64,000 nucleotides of DNA, taken from NCBI RefSeq assembly GCF_004379255.2, contig NC_056041.1:1550001-1614000 (forward strand), in the 5' to 3' direction. The notes under the pieces were generated by a model. That model was given only the letters and a program-made list of their open reading frames with translations. It had not been told where the DNA came from and did not search any database. A program made the position numbers and the translations under genes. This DNA is from Salvia splendens. Lineage: Eukaryota; Streptophyta; Magnoliopsida; Lamiales; Lamiaceae. Positions 22,143 through 34,248 of this stretch are shown one piece after another (the first letter of the stretch is position 1; every line of letters starts with the position of its first letter).

Positions 22143-25100
22143 TTAACAGTTGACACCACACTGCCCTTGCGCGGCCAGCTTCGAAGCGTCCGATGTGAAG
22201 GGGTCGATGCGGACCCACAGCAGCGAGAAGATGGAGGCAAGGAGGATCGACCAGACGATGACGATGGTCGGGGTGCGGTTCTGCCGCCCGAGGAGACCCT
22301 TGAGGAAGGGGTACAAGTGGACAATCACCCATATGGCGAAGAAGAGCTTCCCGAAGAGCGGGCCCCACGACTGGTACCCACTGTTGATTGCGTATGAGAC
22401 ACCAGCCACGATCCCGACGATGTTGAACATGAGGACCGTGGTTGGAGGGATGAGGAGGGCCGTCCACTTGAACACGTAGAGCTCCGCGAAGTCACCGTCC
22501 TCGTCGGACGCCTTCGACGTGACCGTGAAGTTGGTGTCGATGCCGGCCAGCACCTTCAGGAGACCTTGGAACACAGCGAAGAGATGCGCGGACGTCCCAC
22601 CAATGACCCAGAACTGCTCGTTTCTCCACCAGTCCTCGATGCTGACGCCGCTCCACCTCATTTCGAGTATGCCAGTGGCGAAAATCGAGATGAAGAGGAG
22701 AATAAACCACATGCTAGCAAAGTTGCTTATCTACATAAGGATATCAACCGGTCAATATTCATGCTCACGAGACGAAAAAACCGATCATATCATGTTCGTA
22801 ACTAACCTCGGGAATGATAAATTTGTTGGTGAGAAGACATATGGCAGGAAGAACACAGTAGGCGAGCAACGGGATCGAGGTGAGCGGGTACACGATGGTG
22901 TTGATGTACGCGAGCCTCTCCAAGAGCTGCAGTTTCCCGTTGTAGCCATACCATATCGGGCAATGCCTGCTAAGCATAATCTCGATGGAGCCCAGAGCCC
23001 ACCGAAGCACCTGGTTGAGACGATCAGACAGATTGATAGGAGCCGAACCCTTGAATGCTGGACGAGGAGGCATGCAGTAGATGGAAATCCATCCACGTGC
23101 GTGCATCTTAAAGCCGGTCAAAATATCCTCCGTGACGGAACCATAAATCCACCCGATCTAAAATATTATGCCCAACCCAGTTAATGCCTCAAACTTCATT
23201 TCAAGAAACCACACCAAAAAACCACATAGATGGACTCGAAACACATATAAAGTACAACGGTATACCTCTTTGCCCCACTCAGTTTTATCCTCATATCCAC
23301 AACTAATGACGTGGATAGCTTCTTTCAATAAAGTAGCAGGATTTGTCGAGGGCGGTATGCCTCCCATTTCCATAAAGGTGGCAGCAATGAAGACAGGAGA
23401 TTGACCAAATCGCTTCTCCAAGCTCTTTTGAGACATGAGAAGTGACTTCTCGTCGTCATATCCTGTAAGAAAGCAATTGCATCAATTTCTACAATTTCTG
23501 AAGTTTTCAGTTTGGTCCTATTTTACGAGAACCTACCTTCTACACCCTCTTCTATGTCCTCCATGTTAAAGATTGGGATGGTCGATTCAGTCCTTTTAGC
23601 TGCTCTCTTCTTATCAACGTATTTCTTGTTGGCATGCCTCCCTTTCTTCCTCGACCCACAACAGCTCTTGACGATAATGTTTGGCTGCAGATCCTCTTCC
23701 GTCAGGACAGGGTCGTAACCATACAACGCTTGTCGGTTGAAGCAGCAACCGGTTCCCACATAGACGGGACCCTGAAGGCCATCCAACCCTTTCAAGTTGA
23801 TCTGCAGAGACGGAAAATTAAGATGACACGTGGATCAGTGGATCAGAAAGATATCACGGATAAAAAAGTAACTGTTCCTACAAGTCAAGGGCACGTACAT
23901 CGAAAAAGACAATGTTGCGGTTAGCATATCTATCGTGCAAGTCAATGCCATCGAAACGCTGTGGAAACTGAACGTAGCAGGTCTTCCTTCCGTAAGCCGG
24001 ATCCATCATAAAGCACATGGCTTCTTTACAAGCTTTACTGTTGTTGAAGTAGTGATCACAATCGACGTTCAAAATATATGCTCCATTAGTAAGGACAGCG
24101 GACACGCGAATCTGAAGCAAATAACAGAACAACAGGTCACAAGTCAGTTACTACAGCCAAGAGAATGTTGAAGAAAATATAGCTAGGCTCCCACTTCAAA
24201 ATGCAATGCAATTACGAATCACCTACCAAAGCATTCATAGCTCCAGCTTTCTTGTGGTGCTGGAATCCAGGACGCTTCTCACGAGAAACATAAACCAATC
24301 GAGGTAGCTCATTTCCATCAGTATCAAAACCTCCACTATGCCCCAGAAAAACCTGATAACGAGAGGCAGGAGAAAGAGTTATAAGAACGGCGATAAACTG
24401 GTAAGCATCATATACTCGATGGGTAAAAATAAACCTGAATCATTCCTGGATGATCCCGTGTGCTGTTCCCAGGCCAAGCAGTTCCATCTTGCATCGTCCA
24501 CCCTTCTTCAGGCATCTTCTGAGCCTTTGCAACGAGAGCATTTATTCGGACCTTAAATTCTTCGTATTCTCTCTGCAGGAATCATGTTAAGTAATACAAT
24601 TACATCTCATTGTCAACTAGTTTCCTGCCTTAGTATACAATACAACAAGAGACTCATGATTCACCTTCATTGCTCTGCGTTCTTTGACGAAAGAAGGTTG
24701 AATCTTGTCCTTCAGGTAATCTATCTTCTGTTGAAAATAGAACTCAGGTGCCCTAGGTTCGATATGATGCTTCTTGCAGAAAGGTACCCACTTCTTGGCA
24801 AACTCGGCCGTTTCAGAGAGGGCTTCAAAGGTAAGCATTGCTGCACCATCATCTGAAACATAGCATGAGACTTTGTCGACAGGGTAGTCCACGGCCAGGA
24901 TGGATAAGACCGTGTTGGCAGTTACAAGAGGAGGCTCTTTCATGGGATCCACAGTACTGACGAACACATCAATAGGTGCTAACTGGGAAGGCTCGCCCTC
25001 TCTGTCGTATCTGTGAACATCAAAGAGAAAAGTTAGGACAGTATCACATTTCACAATCCTCTCATCTATGGAGCTTAACATGAAAACCTTTGACTAACCT

Positions 25101-27066
25101 CAGTGCAAGTCTTTCAAGAAAGGTCTCACGACTAACTGGATACCATTTCGGAAACTGGTCGAGAAGCCAAGACAAAGCAAACCAAACTTCGCAGATAACA
25201 GATGTCAGCCACAGAGGATAAGCATCCTTCACCGGATGGGTGCAACGGTATTGCAAGAAAAATCCCAAGATGATTAGCCGAAGAATGATCACGACACGAT
25301 AGGGGGTAAGATGAGAAGAGGAAATAGGCTGCACGCGGCTCATAGGCTGGCGAGCATCATCAGCCCTGTCATCAATGCAACTATTAGCATCTCTCTATAG
25401 GAAATCTAGAATTTCTAGAGGGAAATTATGCTCGGAAAAAAAATTACATTTGCAATTCTTCTCCGTTTGATCCAGTGCCTTCAATATCTCCTTTCCCTTC
25501 ACTGTATCGGCTGTTCATGTTTACCATGTTTTTCTCCTGTTTTAGTTTCCAACCTTCGACCCTCTCCTTCCAGTCAACATTTCCAAGTCCATAAGAATTC
25601 AAGTCTTTAGAAGGGTCGACTATTCTCACCGGAACTGTAGAATATAACAGCATTGTAAACTGCTCGCATGAAACAAAGATGAACGACATAATATCTGCTT
25701 ATATTTAACAACTAATTACCCGGCTGTCGTGGATCAACATAAGGGAGGGAGTGAACACGGTCTCCAGGACCCAAAGGACCAGATGTACTTCTAACAGAAT
25801 GAGTATCTTGTATGGAAGGAGGAATCTCACCAGAGACCTATCAATTATTAATAACACACAACACAATCGAATTACACTTTGTCCACGGAATTAGAGATGA
25901 AGACAAATGCATCACAAGGCAAGAGCCAAACACATAGGATGTAACATAGATGTACATAAACAACAGCAACCGTTGTGATTTTGATCAGACTCAAATCAAG
26001 TTCTATATGCATATATTTATTAAGAATCTGTTTGCTCGACTTACTGGCTGTCCATTGGTAAGAAGCGGGATTGGTTGCTGAGAGTCATGTCTAGACGATG
26101 CAGAGAGCTCCACCTCATCAGCCTGCCATTGAGATCTAGCCTTCATTTTCCCCTGAGAATAACTAAACTCATTCTCCAAGTCATCATCGTCATCCTCATC
26201 GTCATCCCCATCAACTCTCGGACTCCCTATGACAGAACAAATTAGTCCATAAGCCTCCATTTTGCTTAAAAACACATTAAACAAAGAATCTCCATGTAAA
26301 TCATACAAAGCCAACTAACCTTTGTGTCTCCTGTAACGAGTCTTGCACTGTGGGCATGCTTGATTCCCATCTTTCCGCTCATATTCATAACAAGCACGAC
26401 AAACCGGGAATGCGCACTCGTTGCAAGCAACAAAGACATCACCAGTGACAGTCACTCCAACAGTATCTCCACAAATCTGGCATATCTGCCCATTCGGATT
26501 CTTCACCGGTTTCGACTGAATACACACAAGCATTGCAATGATCAGTACACAGTCGAAACAAAAATCAATCCATACAATCAGATTCTTTTCTTTGCAAGAT
26601 CAGAGTATCAAATCGAGTAAATTAAAGAGTATGAAAGATCACTAAATTGAATCTGAGCACAAATTGAACATTTAATCTTAGCTCAAAAATCCACACAAAC
26701 AACAACACTGAATCACTTTCAATAACAACTCAGCTTCATCCCACATATAGATCCAACCACAGCATTATGCAGACTATTTTCAACCAAATCCAATCAACAC
26801 TTCAGAAACAAAAGAAATCTAAAACCCATTTCCAAATTCATTCCAAGATCCAAACTTTAGCCGTCTTAATCACTCCTGGACTACTAACGGTCAGATCCAA
26901 ACCCAAATTATAACGGAAAAAAGGTTAATTCAACGACTAGAAGAAAAATGCAGTGTGACCTAAGATTGAAGAAAAAACAGCATACCCCACTATCAGATTC
27001 ATGGCGAATTCTAACTAGCTCATTCCGCTTGTGTGATCCAGCCACCATTCCCCCAGTCGCCTCCAT
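22143..27066 (-). CDS. CESA1: Cellulose synthase catalytic subunit, CESA1 type, fourteen exons
   Basis: Minus-strand exons: 26986-27066, 26320-26515, 26045-26226, 25720-25837, 25448-25634, 25099-25365, 24665-25010, 24435-24572, 24227-24352, 23899-24111, 23537-23801, 23266-23462, 22807-23157, 22143-22730. All junctions are GT/AG and the sum is 3255 bases, 1084 residues, close to Arabidopsis CESA1 (1081). The N-terminal RING-type zinc finger has CQICGDTVG and [10 protein letters not shown]. After an acidic linker come two membrane segments. The glycosyltransferase family 2 core shows [24 protein letters not shown] and QVLRW, then six C-terminal membrane segments and the end GQCGVNC. The enzyme polymerises UDP-glucose into beta-1,4-glucan in the plasma-membrane rosette during primary wall growth. 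The N-terminus (MEATGG, then [12 protein letters not shown]) is CESA1/10-like rather than secondary-wall CESA4/7/8. It lies next to BT1, as At4g32410 lies next to At4g32400. Confidence 0.96.
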
Positions 27067-27828
27067 TTTCCTCTGATTTAAGCAGGAAATGCTGAATTTC
27101 GATCGGTGTGCTTCCTTTTGAATTGAAGCACTCAACACTCGATTCGAGCTGAGAAGAAGAAGCGCATCGAAATCGACTAAATCACTCAGCCATCTCTCTC
27201 TTTCTGTGTCTCCTTTTCTCTCGCTACTCACCTTTGTTCCGAACACCTCTCCATTATCTTTTTTTTGGGAATTATTTAAGAGATTTTATTTCTCTTTTTT
27301 CTGCTTGTAAAAATATAACGAACTTTTACCTGCTTAGCAAGTAGCCAGTTCACGTCTGTCTTAAATCATAAATGGGTCTTTTACTTTTTTTGAATATTTT
27401 TTTATTTTATTTCCACTTTTAATGTTAACAATGGATCAGAATATAAATGCGTATTTATAGATTTTAATTATAAAAGGGAACCATATTTTTTAACTTTGCG
27501 CCGTAAATTCTCATTAAATATTCTCTAATACCAAATCCTTTGAAATGATTCTGCCGACACATTACTACTAACAAAAAAAAAAAATACTGCAGTGAAACAT
27601 TTTTTTTAATAATTACCAAGGGTATACATCAGCGGGCCTAGTGACTATTCTATGCACTGATTTGTAGGCACCTCAATGGTTTTAATCAATCTTAAACAAT
27701 TTTATGCTAAATTATTATTAATTAGTTAATTCATTTTTAATTTCATTCTATTGTAATTGAATCAATTTGTCTAGTATTTAAGTGAAATTGAGATACATAG
27801 CGGGAGTGTAAAAAAGAAGTGAAGCAAG
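27067..27828. other. 5' leader and promoter side of CESA1
   Basis: A pyrimidine/purine-rich leader (about 27170-27245) precedes the CESA1 start. The rest, to the hAT target duplication, is AT-rich without a gene. Confidence 0.55.
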
Positions 27829-27836
27829 GTCGTGCG

Positions 27837-29238
27837 TAGACTTGCCCACGGTTCGAAAACCGGCGGTTCCGGTTCGGAACCGCCGGTTCCGGTTTTGGCG
27901 GAAGCGGAACCGGAACCGGACCGTGAGGCTATTTCACGGTTCCGGTTCCGGTTCCGGTTCGAAAACCGGGCGGTTCCGGTTCAGGTTCGGAACCGCCGGT
28001 TTTCCGGCGGTTTTGGCGGTTCCGGTTTTTGAACCGGCGGTTTCGCCGGTTCAATTATTTTTTATTTTATTTTTTTTTAAATTTGAAATTTGGCTTTATA
28101 CAACAAATCGGAACAAGACAATGCATAATTCAAGCACAAATAAGACGAATAAGGAGAAAATGAAATAAATTTTATTGATTTTGAGTTGTAACGGACAACG
28201 ATACATTACAATTTACAATACATAAGTATACAATACAACAACATACAACAATGTAATATAATTTACAAGTATCGTTGGCTCGTCGCCTCGTCGGACTCGG
28301 AAGGTAAATTAAAAAAAATATGAAATGGGGGGGAAAAAGGAAAAATTGAAAAGGGCTTGAGATCAACTTAAACTTTCAAAGTTAAACTTTTCAAATTTAA
28401 GTTGAGTTGCCTACGTATCCACAATTTTATTGAGGAATCAAAGCCCACGTAGTTCTCTTACCTTGGGATCAACCCTTTTTTTTTGTTTTAGTAATTGAGA
28501 AAGAAAGACAACTTATAGAACTACGGGAATAAGTATAACTGTATAAGTGTATAACAATGCGTAATAAGAGTAGCACTTGCGTAATTAAATGGAAGCACAA
28601 TAGCACAAATGAGAAATTGGAGACAAAGAGAGAGAATTGGGAGATTGAAGAGAGAAACTCTTATTAACACAAGAGTGGGGTGAATGTAAATGAGGATAGA
28701 GGGGGGTATTTATAGAAAAAAATGAGGGGGAAAATGGAAGAATTCGAATTTGAAATTTAAAAAAAAAAATTGAAATTTCACAAAACCGGCGGTTTTGGCG
28801 GAAAACCGCCGGAACCGCCGGTTTCCGGGCCAAAACCGCCGGTTTCCGAAATAAAACCGCCGGTTCGGTCAACGAACCGTCTGCAAAAGCTGCTCCATTG
28901 TCGCCTCGTGCTCCGCGCCGCCTCGAAAGCCACTAAACCGGCGGTTAACCGCCGGTTTTTCCGGTTAACCGCCGAAAAACCGACGGTTCCGACCGGTTTG
29001 GAAGATCAGCACCAGCCCCCATCCATCTGCCTCGATTTAAGCGCCGGAACCGGCGGTTCCACGGTTAACCGCCGGTTCCGAACCGTCCCGAACCGCCGGT
29101 TCGGTGACGGTTCCGGTTCGAAATATCTTGAACCTGAACCGGACCGCGAACCGAATTGCAGCGGTTCCGGTTCGGGAATATTGCGCCGGTTCCGGTTCGG
29201 CGGTTAACCGCCGGAACCGGAACCGGTGGGCATGTCTA
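27837..29238. mobile_element. Non-autonomous hAT transposon (1402 bp)
   Basis: An exact 8-bp duplication, GTCGTGCG, flanks the element (27829-27836 and 29239-29246), which is the hAT hallmark. The ends TAGACTTGCCCACGGTTC and the complement of the right end, TAGACATGCCCACCGGTTCC, are inverted repeats. About 200 bp at the left end and 450 bp at the right are dense arrays of GGTTCCGG, AACCGCCGG and related motifs in both orientations, the kind of subterminal repeats that hAT transposases bind. The interior is AT-rich with no transposase ORF. Open frames of the type RFRFRFRF or AVPARKPAV are products of the repeats and are not genes. Confidence 0.92.
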
Positions 29239-29246
29239 GTCGTGCG

Positions 29247-30459
29247 GGATTGACTTATTCCGTTGGGCAATGAGTATCTATATTAAAGTTAATCTTTCAA
29301 AATTGCTTTTACTCGTTTTTTTAACCATGTAAACAAATCAAAATAAGGGCATTGAATTATTATCTCTTTCACTTAACACACCCACCCACAACTACTAAAA
29401 TGGAAAATGATAGATACTATTGATTGTTGAATCTTATATTAGTAGGCAGTAAAGTGTAAGTTTTGCCACACGGGCCACGTAGTCATATATTTACAATAAT
29501 TTAGATGACATATTTTTTCTTAAAAATAAATGGTAGTTTTTTTAATTCCACACACCTACTATATTGTTGATTTTTTCAATAAACATCGTTTAACTCATTG
29601 CTGGTGATATCCATATATGATTTTTTTAGTTTCGATATTAGACAAAAAAATTACCAGAATCAAAAGAAAATTCAATTGAATTTAAAATTAGGTCACATAC
29701 CAATGTTTTTACCAAATTTTAAGGTTATTTCATCAATTAACCCTAATCTTCAATTAAACTGCTGTGGACAGGCTGTATTTAAGTGTGACCGATTGTTGGC
29801 AGTTGCTTCTCTCCAATTGAAATAAATATAATAAGCTGTCGGTGGTCTCAATTTCATTTATATTGCCTCGTTGTTACACTCAATCCGAAATTACTATTAC
29901 ACCCTTGTGTTTTAGTTTCCTAATTAATCATTCAATTCATACTAATTGCTAATTAAATGGAGTTGAACCGACAAAACTGTTCATATACTTGCACACAGAC
30001 TGGTGTGTGATAATTTATTTTCCCTTCAGAAAGTTTGTTTTGTTCAATTTTTGTGTATTGCAGGATCCATTATTTAAATTTTTTAGATATATGTATCAAA
30101 AGTAAGTTGAATATTTCGTCAGACAAAGTGGGATTTAGAAAAAAAATAATATTGGAGTGGAAATGGGTGTAGGTTAGTTTCTGCCTAAAGAAATCTGTAT
30201 GTTGATATTTTATCATATATTATATACATATAAAACAATGTCATTATTAATGGTGTTTGAATCAGTAATATTTGGACAGATAGAACATCACATCGAAAGG
30301 TGTCCATATCATTATTTACTAGTATAAAATTTTAGTTTGAAAAATAATTGTTGATGAACTTTTTTTATTGGAATGAAAAAATGTAATGTTAATGGGATAA
30401 CGATTTTGTAACACACAAATCTTGCAAGTATTACGACTTTCCAACGCCAATAAACTTTT
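29247..30459. other. AT-rich intergenic stretch between two hAT elements
   Basis: I find no gene or well-bounded repeat here. Confidence 0.5.
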
Positions 30460-30467
30460 ATAATACC

Positions 30468-31359
30468 CAGCGGCGGACCCAGGTGGGGGTTCGCGTGGGG
30501 TCGACCGACCCCACCAGCGGTCCACTGAGTGCTGCAGGAATACTTCATTTTCGACCTTTGACCCAGCCCAGCTCCGTCTCCAATCCCATGGTAGCTTCAA
30601 ATCCACCCGAAACCTTCTGCCTATTTTCTAAAAATAAGAGGAGAGATGAGAGGTATAGAGAGGGGTTGCAGAAAACTGATGTTGGAAGGATGACGGAGAC
30701 GATCTAAAATGTTAAATGATTGAAATAATTTGGGCCTATTTTGTGCAAATAAGTTGGGCCAACTAAAATGTTAGTTGGCAACTAATTAAATAGACTTGGC
30801 TCATTGTGGATTTATTAAGCATTAACTATTTTTATTATTTTTGTTTCAAGTTTCGTTATATTTATATTTTATTTACTAATATTTTAAAACTATTACTATA
30901 AAAATGTTTGGTGTTAACAATTTTAAAATCGCTGTTTTACACTTTTACATCCGGATATTCTGAAAAATTAACTATCCCTCGCAGAAAAGGACTATTTAAA
31001 ATATATTCTATCCGTCCGCGAAATGTTGTCCAGTTTTGTCATTTTGGTCCGTCCATGAAAAATTGTCGACTTTGCTTTTATTCTACTTTTGGTAAATGGA
31101 CTCCACTTTCCACTAAATTTTTACGTTCGCATTCTATTATGGAGTAAAACTTATATATAAATGTGGGATTCTCGTTCCAATCATTTTTTCAACTCACTTT
31201 TTCTTCACATTTCTTAAAACGCGTGCCAAGTCAAACATGGACAATATTTCATAGACGGATGGAGTAATATTTTTAAATAATTATTTAAATATTATATTTA
31301 TTATTAAATTTTTAACAATATCTGACCCCCACTAGCTTCATTTTCTGGATCTGCCATTG
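30468..31359. mobile_element. Second non-autonomous hAT-like transposon (892 bp)
   Basis: The exact 8-bp duplication ATAATACC lies at 30460-30467 and 31360-31367. The ends CAGCGGCGGACCCAGG and, on the complement of the right end, CAATGGCAGATCCAGA are imperfect inverted repeats. The interior has no transposase and contains a nested Stowaway MITE at 31006-31264. Confidence 0.85.
31006..31264. mobile_element. Stowaway-like MITE nested in the hAT-like element
   Basis: The ends TTCTATCCGTCCGCGAAATG and the complement CTCCATCCGTCTATGAAAT are inverted repeats, and TA flanks both sides (31004-31005 and 31265-31266). Confidence 0.85.
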
Positions 31360-31385
31360 ATAATACCCCACCTAGCCTAGGTAGT

Positions 31386-32051
31386 TGATGGAGTACGTAC
31401 TAAACAAGCCCATCAGCCTAAAGCCCAAGAAAGAGTATCAGTTCGGCATGACTAAAGAGTATCAGTCCGGCATGACTAAAGAGTTCAGTTCGGCACAACC
31501 AAAGAGTTCGGCCCCAGCCTACAGCTCGGTAAAAGCCAACCAATCAAACTCTGCTCTCAGGTCGGCATCAAGCTCTACTCTCAGATCGGCAAAAGCTGCT
31601 CGGCAATAATTCAGCAGTTCGGTCTCAGTATTCGACCGAACTAGGAGATAGTGGACTCATGCAGGATTTCCACCTCCACTACGCCCACGATCTATTTAGT
31701 GGTGTCAAGCAGTCATTAACTCATGCAGGATAGTGGACCCATGCAAGATCGCCACGATCTCCACGACATCCACTACCTAGTAAATGGTGCTGCATGCCAC
31801 GATCTTGGTTCAATGTATAAATAGAACCTAGATCAGATAGATAGAAAAAGTTCTGTTAAGCTCTCTAGAGATAAAAGATCAAATAGCAAGTCTGTATTGT
31901 AAGCTGTAGAAAACAGATCAAGCAATACAACTCTGCCCTCTTTTCTTCCCGTGGACGTAGATTTACCTCAGTAAATCGAACCACGTAAATCTCTGTGTCG
32001 TGATCTGTATTTTCCAGCATTCATCACCATCAAAAATTCGCCAACCCATCA
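31386..32051 (+). repeat. 5' LTR (666 bp) with promoter
   Basis: It starts TGATGGAGTACGTACT and ends AACCCATCA. A TATA box, TATAAATAG, lies at 31816-31824, so the transcript should start some 25-35 bases further on. Confidence 0.95.
31816..31824 (+). promoter_or_regulatory. TATA box of the 5' LTR
   Basis: TATAAATAG; the same motif recurs in the 3' LTR at 38614-38622 and in the first element's LTR at 1508-1516. Confidence 0.75.
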
Positions 32052-32052
32052 C

Positions 32053-32070
32053 TGGCGCCGTCTGTGGGAA
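32053..32070 (+). other. Primer binding site
   Basis: TGGCGCCGTCTGTGGGAA begins 2 bp after the 5' LTR. The leading TGG pairs with a tRNA CCA end. I have not identified the tRNA with certainty. Confidence 0.75.
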
Positions 32071-32136
32071 ACAGAGAACCAAATTTGTGATAAAGCGAAT
32101 TTTTGACCCTTTTTCCACCCCAAAAAAAAAAAAAAA

Positions 32137-34215
32137 ATGCATACCAGATCACATAACACCCATAATACCGTTCGTGATAACCGTGAGGAAGCTAGTCCAG
32201 CTCGCAGGTCTGAAAAACGGCCTCGGGAGACATCTACCTCCGGTTCTCACGAAGAAGGAACAAGCCACTCCAGGAGAGATCGCACCGAGTCTTCCCAGCA
32301 GCCCGATTTAAATGAAGCTGTCAAGCTGTTCTTGGCCGAGAAGCAGGAGGAGTTCTTAACCTTCCTGCAGAAGAGCCAACAGCCGGAGAAGACAACGGCG
32401 GATTCTCCCTCCTCATCCAGACATGAAAGTCACTACCGCAGTAGTGACGTGTCTTCCAGGAGAAAGAATCCTCAACCCCGACATGTTCCTGTTCCTCCTC
32501 GGTACCGGAACCACAGGAGAACTCCATCTCCTCCGTACCGAAGAAATATCGGGTTCGCCATGTACGGAGCATTAAAGACTCCGTTCTCGGACGATATCAC
32601 CCGAACTCCTTTGCCGCGGAACTACCGGACACCGTCAATGACTTATGACGGGCTAGTGGATCCTCATGACTTCTTGGGACGCTATCAGTATAATATGGCG
32701 AACCAGGGTCTCAATGAGGTCCATATGTGCAAGCTGTTCCCCGAGCTTCTTATCGGGAACGCGAGAAGGTGGTTCGATAGCCTCCCCCAAGGCAGCATTA
32801 GATCTTACCGAGATCTAATGGATGATTTCCACAGGAGGTTCTTTCAGAAAGCGGAAGCCCGGATCACTTCGGCTCAGCTGCTTTCTATACGTCAAGGTCG
32901 CGACGAAAAGATCAGCGACTTCATGACGAGATTCCACAAGGAATGCCTACAAGTAGATGATCTCAACGATCTACTTGTCATTTCGGCATTCCAAAATGGA
33001 ATCCTGCCCGGAGCTCTCTACAGAAAGCTCGTGGAGTGCGGTCCGCAAACAGCTCAAGAAATGTGGGACATTGCGGACCAGTTTTCCCGTGCGGATGAGG
33101 CAGACCGTCGAAAACGGTCTTTAGACAGCTCATCCCGAGAAGAGAAAAAGAAGCCCGATCAAAGCGGCCAGGTGCTTCCTCGCCGAACTCCTTTTGAAAG
33201 AATTCAAAGGGCACCGGTACAAGGCAGATTGGGGCCACGTCTCAATCCTGAGAAGCCGCCCGCTCAGTTCGTACCATTAAACAAGTCAAGAGCGGAAATT
33301 TTCGAACTACATTCCGATATGTTCGAAAAACCAAAGCGGATGACGAAATCAGCCGCGCGGCGACCTCAGGATCAATATTGCTCCTTCCATCAAGCCCACG
33401 GTCACGATACCGAGGAGTGCCGAAATTTGGCTGCAGGTATTGATGTTCTTGTGAAAACAGGAACGTTAAAAAAATACCAAAGCAAGCAGCCGAAAAAGAA
33501 CAAAAGGCAGAGAGGTGCGAACTGCAATCCTCAGGATCCGAAAAGGCATGAGGATCCCGAAGACGACGACGAGCCGCAATATGATGGAGTAATCCAGACT
33601 ATTGATGCTCTCCCTGCCGGGAAGACTAAGTCGTCCCTAAAAGCAGAACGCAGAGGTTCCAATCAAGAGGAGCCAACACATAAAAGGCTGAAGAAAGACG
33701 AAGTGATTACATTTTCAGATGCCGATCCCGTCCCAGCCATCTCTCCTCACCAAGACGCTATTGTCATTCAAGCCGGAGTGGCAAACAAACTGATCCACAG
33801 AGTATTTGTGGATACAGGAGCGTCAGTCAGCATTCTTTTTAAAGAATGTTTCGATAAAATGGAAGTGGATCCAGCTCGGCTCAGTCCGGCTCCACTTCCT
33901 CTGAAAAGTTTCGCCCAGGAGGACACCCGCCCTGAAGGTATTATCAGCCTTCCGATCACGGTGGGAAAAGCGCCTACAAGCTCCAATACGATGATCGAGT
34001 TCTTTGTGGTGAAAGCTCGGTCCCCGTACAACATCATCCTGGGGAGAGACTGGCTCAACACAGTTCGGGCCGTTTGCTCTACTTATCACCTCACCATCAA
34101 GATCCCCACTAAAGGTGGGATAGCGGTCATCCGAGGTGATCAAAAGAGAGCAAAAGAATGTCTGCAGATTGCGCTTAAAAGTGCCGAGCAATCAGTTCGG
34201 CACCATCAAGCATAG
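32137..34215 (+). CDS. Gag and protease of the Tat element, ending at TAG
   Basis: The ATG follows a run of A at about 32122-32136. The 692-residue product has a charged N-terminal region, then the retrotransposon gag domain at about residues 160-330 (WFDSLPQGSIRSYRDLMDDF, TRFHKE). A zinc-knuckle-like CSFHQAHGHDTEEC follows at about 425, and the aspartic protease is near the end (VFVDTGASVSILF at about 552, NIILGRDWL at about 628). It forms the particle and cuts the polyprotein. It ends at TAG 34213-34215, and pol continues in the same frame after that codon. The bases after TAG are CAATCA, which fits the CARYYA context of leaky stops in tobamoviruses. Alternatively the TAG arose by C-to-T change in a glutamine codon, since the neighbourhood encodes several Gln. 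Confidence 0.92.
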   Translation: MHTRSHNTHNTVRDNREEASPARRSEKRPRETSTSGSHEEGTSHSRRDRTESSQQPDLNEAVKLFLAEKQEEFLTFLQKSQQPEKTTADSPSSSRHESHYRSSDVSSRRKNPQPRHVPVPPRYRNHRRTPSPPYRRNIGFAMYGALKTPFSDDITRTPLPRNYRTPSMTYDGLVDPHDFLGRYQYNMANQGLNEVHMCKLFPELLIGNARRWFDSLPQGSIRSYRDLMDDFHRRFFQKAEARITSAQLLSIRQGRDEKISDFMTRFHKECLQVDDLNDLLVISAFQNGILPGALYRKLVECGPQTAQEMWDIADQFSRADEADRRKRSLDSSSREEKKKPDQSGQVLPRRTPFERIQRAPVQGRLGPRLNPEKPPAQFVPLNKSRAEIFELHSDMFEKPKRMTKSAARRPQDQYCSFHQAHGHDTEECRNLAAGIDVLVKTGTLKKYQSKQPKKNKRQRGANCNPQDPKRHEDPEDDDEPQYDGVIQTIDALPAGKTKSSLKAERRGSNQEEPTHKRLKKDEVITFSDADPVPAISPHQDAIVIQAGVANKLIHRVFVDTGASVSILFKECFDKMEVDPARLSPAPLPLKSFAQEDTRPEGIISLPITVGKAPTSSNTMIEFFVVKARSPYNIILGRDWLNTVRAVCSTYHLTIKIPTKGGIAVIRGDQKRAKECLQIALKSAEQSVRHHQA

Positions 34216-34248
34216 CAATCACAGCAACCGGAGTCAGAGGCAAGCGAG

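Noticed and set aside
22519..23184. A 221-residue plus-strand open frame across CESA1
   Set aside because: It spans two CESA1 exons and their intron in antisense and has no recognisable content.
27842..29270. Open frames such as RFRFRFRF or AVPARKPAV
   Set aside because: They are translations of the hAT subterminal repeats.
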